From Aquibacillus salsiterrae (GTDB taxonomy: Bacteria > Bacillota > Bacilli > Bacillales > Amphibacillaceae), in contig NZ_JAMQKC010000021.1 in the NCBI RefSeq assembly GCF_028416595.1, positions 1-49,517 on the forward strand: a stretch of DNA of 49,517 nucleotides. Direction: 5' to 3'. Of the stretch, positions 17,700 to 24,790 are shown piece after piece (position 1 is the stretch's first letter; every line of letters begins with the position of its first letter). The notes under the pieces were generated by a model. It was not told where the DNA came from, searched no databases, and worked only from the letters and a program-made list of their open reading frames with translations. The position numbers and the translations under genes are program-made.

Positions 17700-18046
17700 G
17701 TCCTTTTTAAAGTGGATTTAAGTGACTCGAAAAGTAAAGTGGGAGGTGATAGAATTCTGAAGCTTCTGAGGTAATAGAAATGGTAAGGGAAGTGAAAATC
17801 TATTATTTCCTTTAGACATTTGTATTTTAACTTATGTGCTGATATTTAGCTATTAAAAGTTAGCGTATTCACTTACTATTTGACGATGATTGTTTTTTAA
17901 ATAAAGCATTTAGCCCCAAAGTAAAGTGAGGTTGCGTTTTTTTTATTTAAATCATAAAAAGGTGAAGTTCTTTATATTGTAACATAGATTGTAGTACAAT
18001 AAGGATATCATGAGTATCAAATAATACTACGGGGAGTGCGTGAATA
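17700..18046. other. Intergenic, no gene seen
   Basis: AT-rich 347-bp spacer inside the tRNA-flanked segment. There is no frame with a ribosome site and no RNA gene. A promoter for the toxin-antitoxin pair is expected near its right end (TACAATA at 17994), with GGGGAGTG before the TTG start at 18047. Confidence 0.5.
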
Positions 18047-18331
18047 TTGAATATTAAACCTTCTGCAGTAATCAGGAAAAATTATAATCAAATATCACAA
18101 ATGTGTAAAGAAACAGGAGAACCAGTCTATCTTACTAGAAATGGGGAGGGTGATTTAGTTGTGATGGATATTGAAGCATTTGTAAGACGTGAAAGTATGC
18201 TCAGATTAAGGGAAAACTTGGTGGCAACTGAAGAAGATAGGTTAAACGGAAAACAAGGTAATTCCATTGATGATGTAGCATCCATGATGAAGAATGCTAT
18301 AAAAGAGGTTATGAATGGAAAAAGCAGATAA
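18047..18331 (+). CDS. Antitoxin, Phd/YefM family
   Basis: A 94-aa type II antitoxin. Its N-terminal DNA-binding/dimer domain has IKPSAVIRKNYNQISQMC, EPVYLTRNGEGDLVVMDIEAF (about 25-45), the hallmark of the Phd/YefM fold. The acidic C-terminal tail (about 60-94) would wrap the toxin. It should autorepress the operon. Its end overlaps the toxin gene by 17 bp, as usual for such pairs. The start is TTG 18047. It lies in the tRNA-flanked segment. Confidence 0.88.
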   Translation: MNIKPSAVIRKNYNQISQMCKETGEPVYLTRNGEGDLVVMDIEAFVRRESMLRLRENLVATEEDRLNGKQGNSIDDVASMMKNAIKEVMNGKSR

Positions 18332-18632
18332 AAGATATACAGTAATTATTTCGGATAAAGCTACTGAAATGCTCGTATCTCATACTAGGTTTTTGACTAA
18401 TGTAAGTAATGAAGGTGCAGAAAAACTTATTGAAGATTTTACAGTTTCAGCTAAATCCTTAGAATCCATCCCAGAACGGAACCCATTGCTTTCTGACCCC
18501 TCTATACCAAGTAATAGATACCGGAAGTTATTATTCGGAAAACGTTATCTTATGGTTTATCAAATAAAGAACAGCCATGTATATGTTGATTATATTGTAG
18601 ATTGTAGGCAGGATTATCAGTGGCTTTTGTAG
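18315..18632 (+). CDS. Toxin, RelE/ParE superfamily
   Basis: A 105-aa protein with the RelE/ParE pattern: YTVIISDKATEMLVSHTRFL (about 8-27), an inner LESIPERNPLL, then NRYRKLLFGKRYLMVYQIKNSHVYVDYIVDCRQDYQWLL forming the beta sheet and the C-terminal RQDY segment. RelE-type members cut mRNA on the ribosome and ParE-type members poison gyrase; the terminal sequence alone does not separate them, although the YIVDCRQDY end is closest to RelE/YoeB-like forms. It is translationally coupled to the antitoxin. Confidence 0.85.
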   Translation: MEKADKRYTVIISDKATEMLVSHTRFLTNVSNEGAEKLIEDFTVSAKSLESIPERNPLLSDPSIPSNRYRKLLFGKRYLMVYQIKNSHVYVDYIVDCRQDYQWLL

Positions 18633-18670
18633 CTTGTTCGAATTAGGGCAGTGCAAGTAACAAAAGCGGT

Positions 18671-18726
18671 AGAGCGCTTCGCTGGCAGTGTAGAGGTCAG
18701 CGGTTCGAGCCCGCTATGCTCCATCT
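18671..18726 (+). other. tRNA-Ala 3' fragment, putative attachment site repeat
   Basis: These 56 bases match 16743-16798 with 2 differences (CGA changed to TGT in the anticodon stem). The fragment covers the end of the D arm, anticodon arm, T arm, acceptor 3' strand and ATCT flank. The 5' part of the tRNA is missing, so it is not a working gene. The direct-repeat arrangement with the intact tRNA is what integration into a tRNA 3' end leaves. Confidence 0.85.
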
Positions 18727-18812
18727 CCATCGATTTAAAAGACGTAGCCACAATTGGTTGCGTTTTTTCTTTATAATAGAAAGTTTTGTGCTGCATGACA
18801 TAAATTAGGAGT

Positions 18813-19046
18813 TGATTTCAATTCCTGAAATTCGACCAATAAACGACTTAAGGAACATTAATGAGATTTCCGATCTCTTCCATAAAAGTGGAGAATCGAT
18901 TTATATAACGAAAAATGGTTATGGCCTTTGGTTGTGATGAGTATCGATACATATGAAAAAAACTTGCCAAACTAGATATGTATGAAAAGCTTGCAAAGGC
19001 AGAAAAACAGTTAGAAAATGATGAAGATTTATTAGAGGCAGAATAA
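18813..19046 (+). pseudogene. Frameshifted Phd/YefM-type antitoxin gene
   Basis: TTG 18813 after TTAGGAG opens a frame reading ISIPEIRPINDLRNINEISD, then SGESIYITKNGYG, which is the Phd/YefM N-terminal pattern. The frame then breaks. The next frame gives PLVVMSIDTYEK, and the next AKLDMYEKLAKAEKQLENDE to a stop at 19046. Two frameshifts are therefore needed to restore an about 78-aa antitoxin. A short further open stretch (IIVQRVKEEIRKNQ) follows in yet another frame. No intact toxin partner follows. Confidence 0.8.
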
Positions 19047-19156
19047 TTGTTCAAAGGGTTAAGGAAGAAATACGGAAAAACCAACCTCAATATACCATCC
19101 TAATAATTTGTGATACGATAAATAAATATCAATATAAATAGAAAGGAGTTTTCACT

Positions 19157-20281
19157 ATGGCTATGAACCTATTAAAAGATAACGTGCATCCTGCAAGTGA
19201 TCCGTGGGAAGCGTATCGGGACATTGAAGTACATGGTAAGATGGTGTTATCAAGTGTCGAATTCACTACGACAACGTTATGCAACATGCGTTGTGCACAT
19301 TGTGCGGTTGGTTACGATTTACAAGCGGTTGACCCAGATGCATTGCCGCTTGATATTCTTATACAACGGTTAGATGAAGTGGAACATTTACGAACAATTA
19401 GTATTACCGGCGGCGAACCTATGATGTCAAAAAAATCCGTTCGTAATTACGTGCTTCCTTTATTAAAATATGCCCATGCACGAGGGGTTAAAACCCAAAT
19501 GAATTCAAACTTGACCCTTCCGTATCAGCGGTATGAAGAAATTGTTCCCTACTTGGACGTTTTGCATATTTCTCATAATTGGGGACGTGTTGAGGAGTTT
19601 GTAGAAACTGGCTTTGCTAGAATGGAGCGGAAACCGTCCGTTGAAAATCGAGAAAAATATTTTTACCGGATGGTTGAGAACGCAAAGCGCTTGTCGAGAG
19701 CGGGGGTAATGGTTTCGGCTGAAACGATGTTAAATAAGCGTACGTTTCCATACTTAGAAGAAATCCATGACCACGTGCTAGCTATGGGCTGTACTCGACA
19801 TGAAATACACCCGATGTACCCGGTTGATTTTGCTAGTAACTTAGAAACACTAGAGCTAGATGAAATAAAAGAGGCGATTCACCGGCTCCTTGATCATCGA
19901 GACGAAAATGTTTGGATGCTATTTGGTACATTACCGTTTTATCCGTGTAACAATAAAGAAGATGACCTCGCTTTACTTGAACGTTTGTACAAAAGTAAAA
20001 ATGTTACGGTTAGGAATGATCCAGATGGTCGCTCGCGCTTAAATGTTAATATTTTCACTGGAGAAGTTATTGTTACCGATTTCGGTGATGTTCCTTCCCT
20101 AGGAAATATTAAGGACACCATGTTAACAGATGCTTATGACCGTTGGATAGATTCAAAGGTTGCAAACGAGCTCAAATGTCATTGCCCAAAAGTCCAATGC
20201 TTAGGACCAAATATCTTAGTTAAAAATACATATTATAACGGAATTGATTTTAGGCAACGGGAAGCAAGAATTAGTAGATAA
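19157..20281 (+). CDS. yfkAB: YfkAB, radical SAM / CxCxxxxC protein
   Basis: A 374-aa radical SAM enzyme. The [4Fe-4S]-binding CxxxCxxC is in TTLCNMRCAHCAVGYD (about residues 38-53), followed by SAM-site motif ITGGEPMMS (about 86-94). The C-terminal auxiliary motif CHCPKVQC (about 341-348) gives the family its name. The substrate is unknown. The gene is continuous here. It has a GAAAGGAG ribosome site and its own terminator. In B. subtilis yfkA/yfkB lie next to yfkC; here it is about 12 kb away, after the inserted segment. Confidence 0.93.
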   Translation: MAMNLLKDNVHPASDPWEAYRDIEVHGKMVLSSVEFTTTTLCNMRCAHCAVGYDLQAVDPDALPLDILIQRLDEVEHLRTISITGGEPMMSKKSVRNYVLPLLKYAHARGVKTQMNSNLTLPYQRYEEIVPYLDVLHISHNWGRVEEFVETGFARMERKPSVENREKYFYRMVENAKRLSRAGVMVSAETMLNKRTFPYLEEIHDHVLAMGCTRHEIHPMYPVDFASNLETLELDEIKEAIHRLLDHRDENVWMLFGTLPFYPCNNKEDDLALLERLYKSKNVTVRNDPDGRSRLNVNIFTGEVIVTDFGDVPSLGNIKDTMLTDAYDRWIDSKVANELKCHCPKVQCLGPNILVKNTYYNGIDFRQREARISR

Positions 20282-20302
20282 AAGAGACAAGGTATATATG
20301 TG

Positions 20303-20333
20303 CGCAAGTGGATAACCGCTTGCGTTGTTTTTT
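20303..20333 (+). terminator. Terminator after yfkAB
   Basis: CGCAAGTGG pairs with CCGCTTGCG around an ATAA loop, followed by TTGTTTTTT. Confidence 0.85.
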
Positions 20334-20339
20334 GAAAGC

Positions 20340-20394
20340 TAAGAAAGTATAAAAAAATCCAAGGCTGTGTGCAAGGCGCCCTGTGCTTTTCTTG
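20340..20394. repeat. Interspersed repeat, short copy
   Basis: TAAGAAAGTATAAAAAAATCC at the left and GCAAGGCGCCCTGTGCTTTTC at the right: a short internal-deletion form of the family. Confidence 0.7.
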
Positions 20395-20458
20395 CTCTTA
20401 TATTCCATTATTTTACATTTGGTTAGGTAAAAATACGCAGGAAAATTATAATAGGATA

Positions 20459-20488
20459 TTGACAGAATTTATTGATAGGTAATAAAAT
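20459..20488 (+). promoter_or_regulatory. Promoter of the c-di-GMP riboswitch operon
   Basis: TTGACA (20459-20464), 18-bp spacer, TAAAAT (20483-20488), about 25 bp before the riboswitch. Confidence 0.6.
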
Positions 20489-20511
20489 TAAAGTAACAAC
20501 AAAAATTAAAT

Positions 20512-20650
20512 ATGGTTTACCGACAATGGCAAACTTTTTGAAAGAAAAGGACGCAAAACCACGGGCCTAAAGCAAGAACTGCAATGGCGGCCGGGTTACC
20601 GAAAAAACCTTAAACAGGTAAACCAAGACAATGGTTTACCTGTTTTTATT
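20512..20650 (+). promoter_or_regulatory. c-di-GMP-I (GEMM) riboswitch with terminator platform
   Basis: Aptamer landmarks in order: AATGGCAAAC, a hairpin with a GAAA tetraloop (CTTTTTGAAAGAAAAG), GGACGCAAAACCACGGGCCT, AAAGC...GCAATGGC, and CCGGGTTACCGA ending near 20602. These are the conserved blocks of class I c-di-GMP aptamers. The platform is a 14-bp terminator stem (20612-20625 with 20632-20645) followed by TTTTTATTT. TGGTTTACC at 20513-20521, just before the aptamer, repeats the right arm of that stem and can pair with GGTAAACCA at 20617-20625 instead, enclosing the aptamer. This predicts antitermination on ligand binding. It controls the 104-aa gene and the PilZ gene. Confidence 0.93.
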
Positions 20651-20672
20651 TCGAAAGGAGTTGTAGGTAAAA

Positions 20673-20987
20673 ATGCCTATCCATGTTCGTAACCGAAAAG
20701 AGGATAAGTCGAATTACCAGTTTGTCACAAAGCAAAAAACAAATAAGCTTTATGAAACAGATTCGCGGTCTGTCCACAAAGCTTGCTTGACCCACTTTGC
20801 AGCAGGATTTTTCAGAAAAGCAGAAAAAATGTTTGTAAATGTCTTCCCATCGACAATTTTGCTTCCAAAATTTACAACTTTTCCTAATAAGATTATTAAT
20901 GATTTATACTGTTTAAGTCAACAGAAAACCTATGAACTATTTCCTCCTAATAAAAAAATATTTATATCACAGAGGGCGGGGCGATGA
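20673..20987 (+). CDS. Unknown 104-aa protein under c-di-GMP riboswitch
   Basis: I recognise no family. The frame starts at ATG 20673 after AAAGGAG (about 13 nt, somewhat long) and overlaps the PilZ gene start by ATGA. The N terminus is polar and basic (MPIHVRNRKEDKSNYQFVTK), the middle is HKACLTHFAAGFFRKAEKMF, and the end is basic (KKIFISQRAGR). There is no signal peptide or membrane helix. The riboswitch upstream and coupling to PilZ downstream argue that it is expressed and part of a c-di-GMP response. A function in motility or surface behaviour would be a guess. Confidence 0.6.
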   Translation: MPIHVRNRKEDKSNYQFVTKQKTNKLYETDSRSVHKACLTHFAAGFFRKAEKMFVNVFPSTILLPKFTTFPNKIINDLYCLSQQKTYELFPPNKKIFISQRAGR

Positions 20988-21502
20988 TCTACATATTGCT
21001 CATGCAATTGTTAATCATTGTTCTCATGCTAGTTCTTTTATTAAAACAGTATAAAAACCTTGTTAGGCTAAAGAATCAACCAACTAGCCTAAACGTTGAA
21101 AAGTTAGATGCTTCCGCAAATAGTGATAATAAGCGAGAGAATTTTAGAGTGAATGTGAAAAACATAGCGTGTCGTATTACCCTAAAGGATTTTGAAAATA
21201 GCCAACTAGAGAAACTGCGGTATCGAAAGTTTGATGGGAAGGTTGAGAATATTAGTATTGGAGGACTAAAACTTTTAAGTGACTGTAATCTTCCTGTCAG
21301 ACAAAGCATAATGATTGATATTGAATTCGACATAGAAGACCACCCTTTTTGTCTTAATGGTTTCCTTATCCGGAAAGAAGAAAAATACCATCGTAAAGAG
21401 GTCTCTTATGGTGTAAAGTTCACCAATCTTTCAGAAGAGGAAAAACAGCAGCTTCGATTAATTCTAAACCAAATGGAATTACAAAAAAGAAAAATTAGTT
21501 AA
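20984..21502 (+). CDS. Membrane-anchored PilZ domain protein
   Basis: A 172-aa protein with one N-terminal transmembrane helix (residues 2-20) and a cytoplasmic PilZ domain that binds c-di-GMP. The two ligand motifs are intact: RxxxR as R51-ENF-R55 and the (D/N)xSxxG motif as N89-ISIGG. ATG 20984 overlaps the previous gene's stop, with a GAGGGCGGGG ribosome site. Both its transcription (through the riboswitch) and its activity should therefore respond to the same second messenger. The output partner is not in the window. Confidence 0.88.
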   Translation: MIYILLMQLLIIVLMLVLLLKQYKNLVRLKNQPTSLNVEKLDASANSDNKRENFRVNVKNIACRITLKDFENSQLEKLRYRKFDGKVENISIGGLKLLSDCNLPVRQSIMIDIEFDIEDHPFCLNGFLIRKEEKYHRKEVSYGVKFTNLSEEEKQQLRLILNQMELQKRKIS

Positions 21503-21548
21503 ATTCGCTTCGTGTCGATTGATTCTCTACCCTATACCTATAACGAAC

Positions 21549-21580
21549 AAAGAGCAGGTGTCTTGTGGACCTGCTCTTTT
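21549..21580 (+). terminator. Terminator after the PilZ gene
   Basis: AAAGAGCAGG pairs with CCTGCTCTTT, followed by T-rich sequence. Confidence 0.85.
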
Positions 21581-21608
21581 AGTTAATGATTCAACAAGCA
21601 TTAGATTA

Positions 21609-21656
21609 AAAAACGATGAGCCGTGACTATGGTATGTCAAGGTTCATCGTTTTTTA
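21609..21656. terminator. Second, bidirectional terminator
   Basis: AAAAACGATGA pairs with TCATCGTTTTT across an inner partly paired loop. T tracts flank both sides, so it can serve the PilZ operon and the minus-strand DUF1450 gene. Confidence 0.8.
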
Positions 21657-21662
21657 AACTGG

Positions 21663-21715
21663 TAAGAAAGTATAAAAAGATCCAAGAGCTGTCTAGCTCC
21701 GGGCGACTAGCTATA
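21663..21715. repeat. Interspersed repeat, left half
   Basis: TAAGAAAGTATAAAAAGATCC followed by AAGAGCTGTCTAGCTCCGGG: the left half of the family, without the right end. Confidence 0.65.
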
Positions 21716-21730
21716 TATTAAAAAAACTGC

Positions 21731-21976
21731 CTATTTAAAAAATGCAAGTTCTTCCTCAATTGCTTCCCTTATTTTCTTTAAGCAATCATCAGGAGATTTT
21801 GCATGGATTCGTTTCCCATTAACCATTGCGTATGGTTTTAGTCGGCATAACCCACAAAAATTAAGGCAGTCATTAATCAATACTGCAACTTCTGGATATT
21901 CTGATTCGATAATCGCCTCGATGTCAATCGTATTCATCAAGTTACTATCACAGATTTCTACAACAACAATCCCCAA
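21731..21976 (-). CDS. DUF1450 (YuzB-like) protein
   Basis: An 81-aa small protein of the DUF1450 family, thioredoxin-like ferredoxin fold. The key cysteines are in NDCLNFCGLCRLKPYAMVNG (about 35-54), and the N terminus is VVVEICDSNLMN. An iron-sulfur or disulfide role is suspected from the fold; none is established. It is a single-gene unit on the minus strand. Confidence 0.82.
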   Translation of the reverse strand: MGIVVVEICDSNLMNTIDIEAIIESEYPEVAVLINDCLNFCGLCRLKPYAMVNGKRIHAKSPDDCLKKIREAIEEELAFFK

Positions 21977-22158
21977 TAGAGATCACCTACTTCTTAGTAA
22001 GTCCATTATCTTAAATGGTCGTACCTAAAGGTAACCTGCTTAGCTTGTGTTGTCAAATAATTTCTTATAAGAGGTTGTAAAAAGGTTACGATAAAGATGA
22101 TACTTTGATTTTAATCCCAACTCCCAACTGCATTTCCGAAGATTGTTATTCACTTTTA

Positions 22159-22848
22159 TCAAAGCAACAAACGTATCATCAACGGAGTAATGACCGCTAC
22201 GATGATAGCACTGACAGTCATGGCAACTGTACTGACTGCGCCTTCTAGTTCGCTATTTTCCATTGCCCTCGAGGTCCCAATTGCATGGGAAGCTGTTCCC
22301 ATCCCAATACCTCTTGCAACGGGATGTTTCACTTTTGCGAGCTTCAAAAATGTTGGGCCAAGCACAGCCCCGCCTATCCCAGCCATCATCACAAATGCAG
22401 CAGCAAGTGACGGGGCACCGCCCATCGTTTTAGCAATATCCATCGAAACGGGGGTGGTGACAGACTTGGATGCAATGGAATAATAAATAAGCTCGTCAAA
22501 CTGAAACACTTTCGCTAACAATACACCACTTGCGACCCCGAAAATAGCGCCACCGGAAACCCCGATAAGGAGCGGGCCAATATATTTTTTAAGAATCGTC
22601 CATTGTTTATAGAGTGGATAACCAAGTGCGACAACAACAGGCCCTAATAAATGGTCAAGCCACTTGCCACCAATCATATAAACGGAATAAGGGACACTTG
22701 CGATTAGTAAGACGCTAACAATGATAATTGTTGTTGTTAGGATAGGAAGAGTAAACGGACTTCGATACTTTTTATATAATAATTTGGCGCAAAAAAATAA
22801 ACCTATCGTCCCGGACAAAGAAACAACACCAATCACGATGTTAATCAT
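22159..22848 (-). CDS. lrgB: LrgB/CidB family membrane protein
   Basis: A 229-aa polytopic membrane protein. Family signatures are GPVVVALGYPLYKQW (about 69-83), SKSVTTPVSMDIA (about 127-139), and KHPVARGIGMGTASHAIGTSRA (about 174-195). LrgAB/CidAB proteins form holin/antiholin-like or pyruvate/glycolate-type transport systems. Its start overlaps the end of lrgA by 8 bp, so the two are coupled. No lytSR two-component system is next to it. Confidence 0.92.
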   Translation of the reverse strand: MINIVIGVVSLSGTIGLFFCAKLLYKKYRSPFTLPILTTTIIIVSVLLIASVPYSVYMIGGKWLDHLLGPVVVALGYPLYKQWTILKKYIGPLLIGVSGGAIFGVASGVLLAKVFQFDELIYYSIASKSVTTPVSMDIAKTMGGAPSLAAAFVMMAGIGGAVLGPTFLKLAKVKHPVARGIGMGTASHAIGTSRAMENSELEGAVSTVAMTVSAIIVAVITPLMIRLLL

Positions 22849-23209
22849 GGGTATCCACCTTGCCTTTTAATAGCAGCAGCGCTAGCCAACCAGCACTTAT
22901 CATAACTATAGCTGTACTTAAGATAACGATGAATACAAGTAGAAGTCCTTTACCAGAAAAAAATCCAAGGTAGTTAATAATGCCAACGGTAACAGGCACA
23001 AATAGAAGTGGCATATGATTTAGTAATGTTTTTGTTCCTGTTTCTATCCAGGAATCCTTTAATACGTTCGTTGCTAGTAGTAGAAAGAATAAAAGCATAC
23101 CAATAATGCTACCAGGAATAAATAAATTAAAGGTTGTTTGAATCCAAACCCCAATAAGATAAAAGCAATAAAGCAGGGTGATATGTAGAGAAATCTTAAA
23201 TATGTTCAA
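22841..23209 (-). CDS. lrgA: LrgA/CidA family holin-like protein
   Basis: A 122-aa membrane protein with four hydrophobic segments. The FIPGSIIGMLLFFLLL signature (about 30-45) and the LLNHMPLLFVPVTVGIINY block (about 63-81) define LrgA/CidA. It is the first gene of lrgAB. Whether it belongs to the Lrg or Cid side cannot be told without comparison to named paralogues. The ribosome site is AAAAGGTG upstream of the ATG. Confidence 0.9.
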   Translation of the reverse strand: MNIFKISLHITLLYCFYLIGVWIQTTFNLFIPGSIIGMLLFFLLLATNVLKDSWIETGTKTLLNHMPLLFVPVTVGIINYLGFFSGKGLLLVFIVILSTAIVMISAGWLALLLLKGKVDTHD

Positions 23210-23420
23210 AGCATTTTCACCTTTTCTTAATCTTCTTTAGATTCATTATAAACGGTAGTTGTAAATCTTGTAAGGAAAAGGTGTTATACATTACTCCTCA
23301 TGGCCTCTGTAAATAAAGATGAGAAGAAGCAGTCGGCTTTTGCAATTGAATAAGGTTGTTTTGGCAAAGGTAATGCTCGCATCAGGTCCATTTTAGGGAT
23401 AGCTTCCTTCTCCTTTGTTT

Positions 23421-23828
23421 TTAGATACGTTTAATTTCATTGACGATGGACCTAAGCATCGAGTGAATGAATTTTTGTTTGTTAAGAGGAAGACCAATCA
23501 TCCGAACTAATTGTTCCTTTAGTAGTCGATTTTTCAATAAATAATCAATAACCTCCCAATCATCTTTACTAATCAGGTTCATCGATAAAGGATATCCCTT
23601 AGACGGTTCTTGTGGGATGGTTGTTTCAAAACCAACAATTTCGTCAATTGATACTTTAAAGACACGTCTCAGTTCTATCAGTGACTTTAGGTCTGGAGTA
23701 ACGGTTCCATTTTCCCATTTAGCAATCACTGGCCTAGAAACGTTAAGTTCCTCGGAAAGTTGCTTTTGGGTGAGTTGGCATTTTTCGCGATAATAACGAA
23801 TATTTGTTGCAATTCTTGAGAAGCTCAT
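23421..23828 (-). CDS. XRE-family transcriptional regulator
   Basis: A 135-aa protein with an N-terminal Cro/CI helix-turn-helix (IATNIRYYREKCQLTQKQLSEELNVSRPVIAKWENG, about residues 5-40) and a C-terminal helical domain ending VNEIKRI. ATG 23828 follows GAGTGATGAC and gives the normal XRE start; 31 further open codons upstream are excluded. It is divergent from the 96-aa gene at 23988 and may regulate it or lrgAB downstream. There is no direct evidence for a target. Confidence 0.88.
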   Translation of the reverse strand: MSFSRIATNIRYYREKCQLTQKQLSEELNVSRPVIAKWENGTVTPDLKSLIELRRVFKVSIDEIVGFETTIPQEPSKGYPLSMNLISKDDWEVIDYLLKNRLLKEQLVRMIGLPLNKQKFIHSMLRSIVNEIKRI

Positions 23829-23987
23829 GTCATCACTCTTTACTATTTTTATCTTTAGTAAATATAACCTAACATGAATATTTTCTTTTATGTTAATTAT
23901 TGTTGTTCCTAATATGAACATGTAGTAAAATGTTCTTCAAAGGAACTAGTACATTATTCCTGTGATTGTGGAAAGGAGGAAAAGTGC

Positions 23988-24278
23988 TTGATTGGCTGTT
24001 TAGTATATGATGAGAAGAAAGTCCCGGATTCGCTTCTTGATCATGTAAGGGGATACATCTTGCGAGAACTTAATGTTGATTTCGTTAAAGAAAACCAAAA
24101 CATGTCCATCATCATGATTCAGCACACGAGTAAGAATCTTATTTGGCAAGTGGCACTTGAATTTGAAATCGCAGGGATTGCAGTTGGATACGGCTTTGGC
24201 AATACATCACTTGAAGCAAAACAGGATTGCTTTTCGTTTTGGACGAGACGTTTAGCAAAAGAAAAACACATATCATAA
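23988..24278 (+). CDS. Unknown 96-aa protein
   Basis: Unrecognised small protein. TTG 23988 after AAAGGAGG is the only start with a proper site. The sequence suggests a compact alpha/beta domain: LLDHVRGYILRELNVDFV, MSIIMIQHTSKNLIWQVALEFEIAGIAVGYGFG, and a closing helix LEAKQDCFSFWTRRLAKE. There are no membrane helices. It is divergent from the XRE regulator (159 bp shared upstream region) and has a strong terminator after it. Confidence 0.7.
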   Translation: MIGCLVYDEKKVPDSLLDHVRGYILRELNVDFVKENQNMSIIMIQHTSKNLIWQVALEFEIAGIAVGYGFGNTSLEAKQDCFSFWTRRLAKEKHIS

Positions 24279-24314
24279 ATGACTTAATGACATGGTAACA
24301 GTTTTATTCAATAT

Positions 24315-24347
24315 AAAAAAGGCTGCAAACGTTGCAGCCTTTTTTTA
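24315..24347 (+). terminator. Strong terminator
   Basis: AAAAAAGGCTGCAA pairs with TTGCAGCCTTTTTT around a 3-nt loop. Confidence 0.92.
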
Positions 24348-24426
24348 TTGATTGTCCATCCATTCAAATCGTTATACCGAAAAGGGGAGGAATCGGGTTT
24401 TATTCATTTATTTGGAAGACAATCAC

Positions 24427-24609
24427 TTATTCACAGTAATGTCCACATTTGGGGTCTTTTATACACAAGGATTAATTAAAATATCCACACTATCCACAAC
24501 CCCCTGTAGATTTATCCCCAGAAATTATTCACATGTTTATTCCAAGTGAGAACTGGATTAAACCAACTTATCCACGCTGTGCACAACTTTGTGGATAAAA
24601 TTATCAACA
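24427..24609. promoter_or_regulatory. DnaA-box cluster
   Basis: Nonamers matching TTATNCACA: TTATTCACA 24427-24435, TTATACACA 24459-24467, TTATTCACA 24525-24533, and on the minus strand TTATCCACA 24590-24598. Single-mismatch sites: ATATCCACA 24481, CTATCCACA 24490, TTATCCCCA 24512, TTATCCACG 24568, TTATCAACA 24601. No dnaA, dnaN or other oriC gene is present. The 24348-24790 gap has no convincing gene. B. subtilis is known to have DnaA-box clusters away from oriC that titrate or bind DnaA; this looks like one. Confidence 0.7.
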
Positions 24610-24790
24610 ATCAATCAATAAATAATCGTATTCCCCAATTTGATTAGAGGTTGGCTGCTTTAAATTCCTTCTGATAGCACATCCCTGAGTTTTGGACAGT
24701 GAATCGCTGTTTGACTAGGTTCGCCTTGCTTTCGTGAAGTAACCTCACTTTTTATTATCGTTTCTGTTCATTTTCCACCTAAAGTGAGGT

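Noticed and set aside
18671-18726. Second functional tRNA-Ala
   Set aside because: The 5' acceptor strand and D arm are missing and the anticodon stem has lost pairs.
24352-24549. 65-codon plus-strand frame over the DnaA-box region
   Set aside because: No ribosome site, low-complexity product, and the DNA is explained by the clustered 9-mers.
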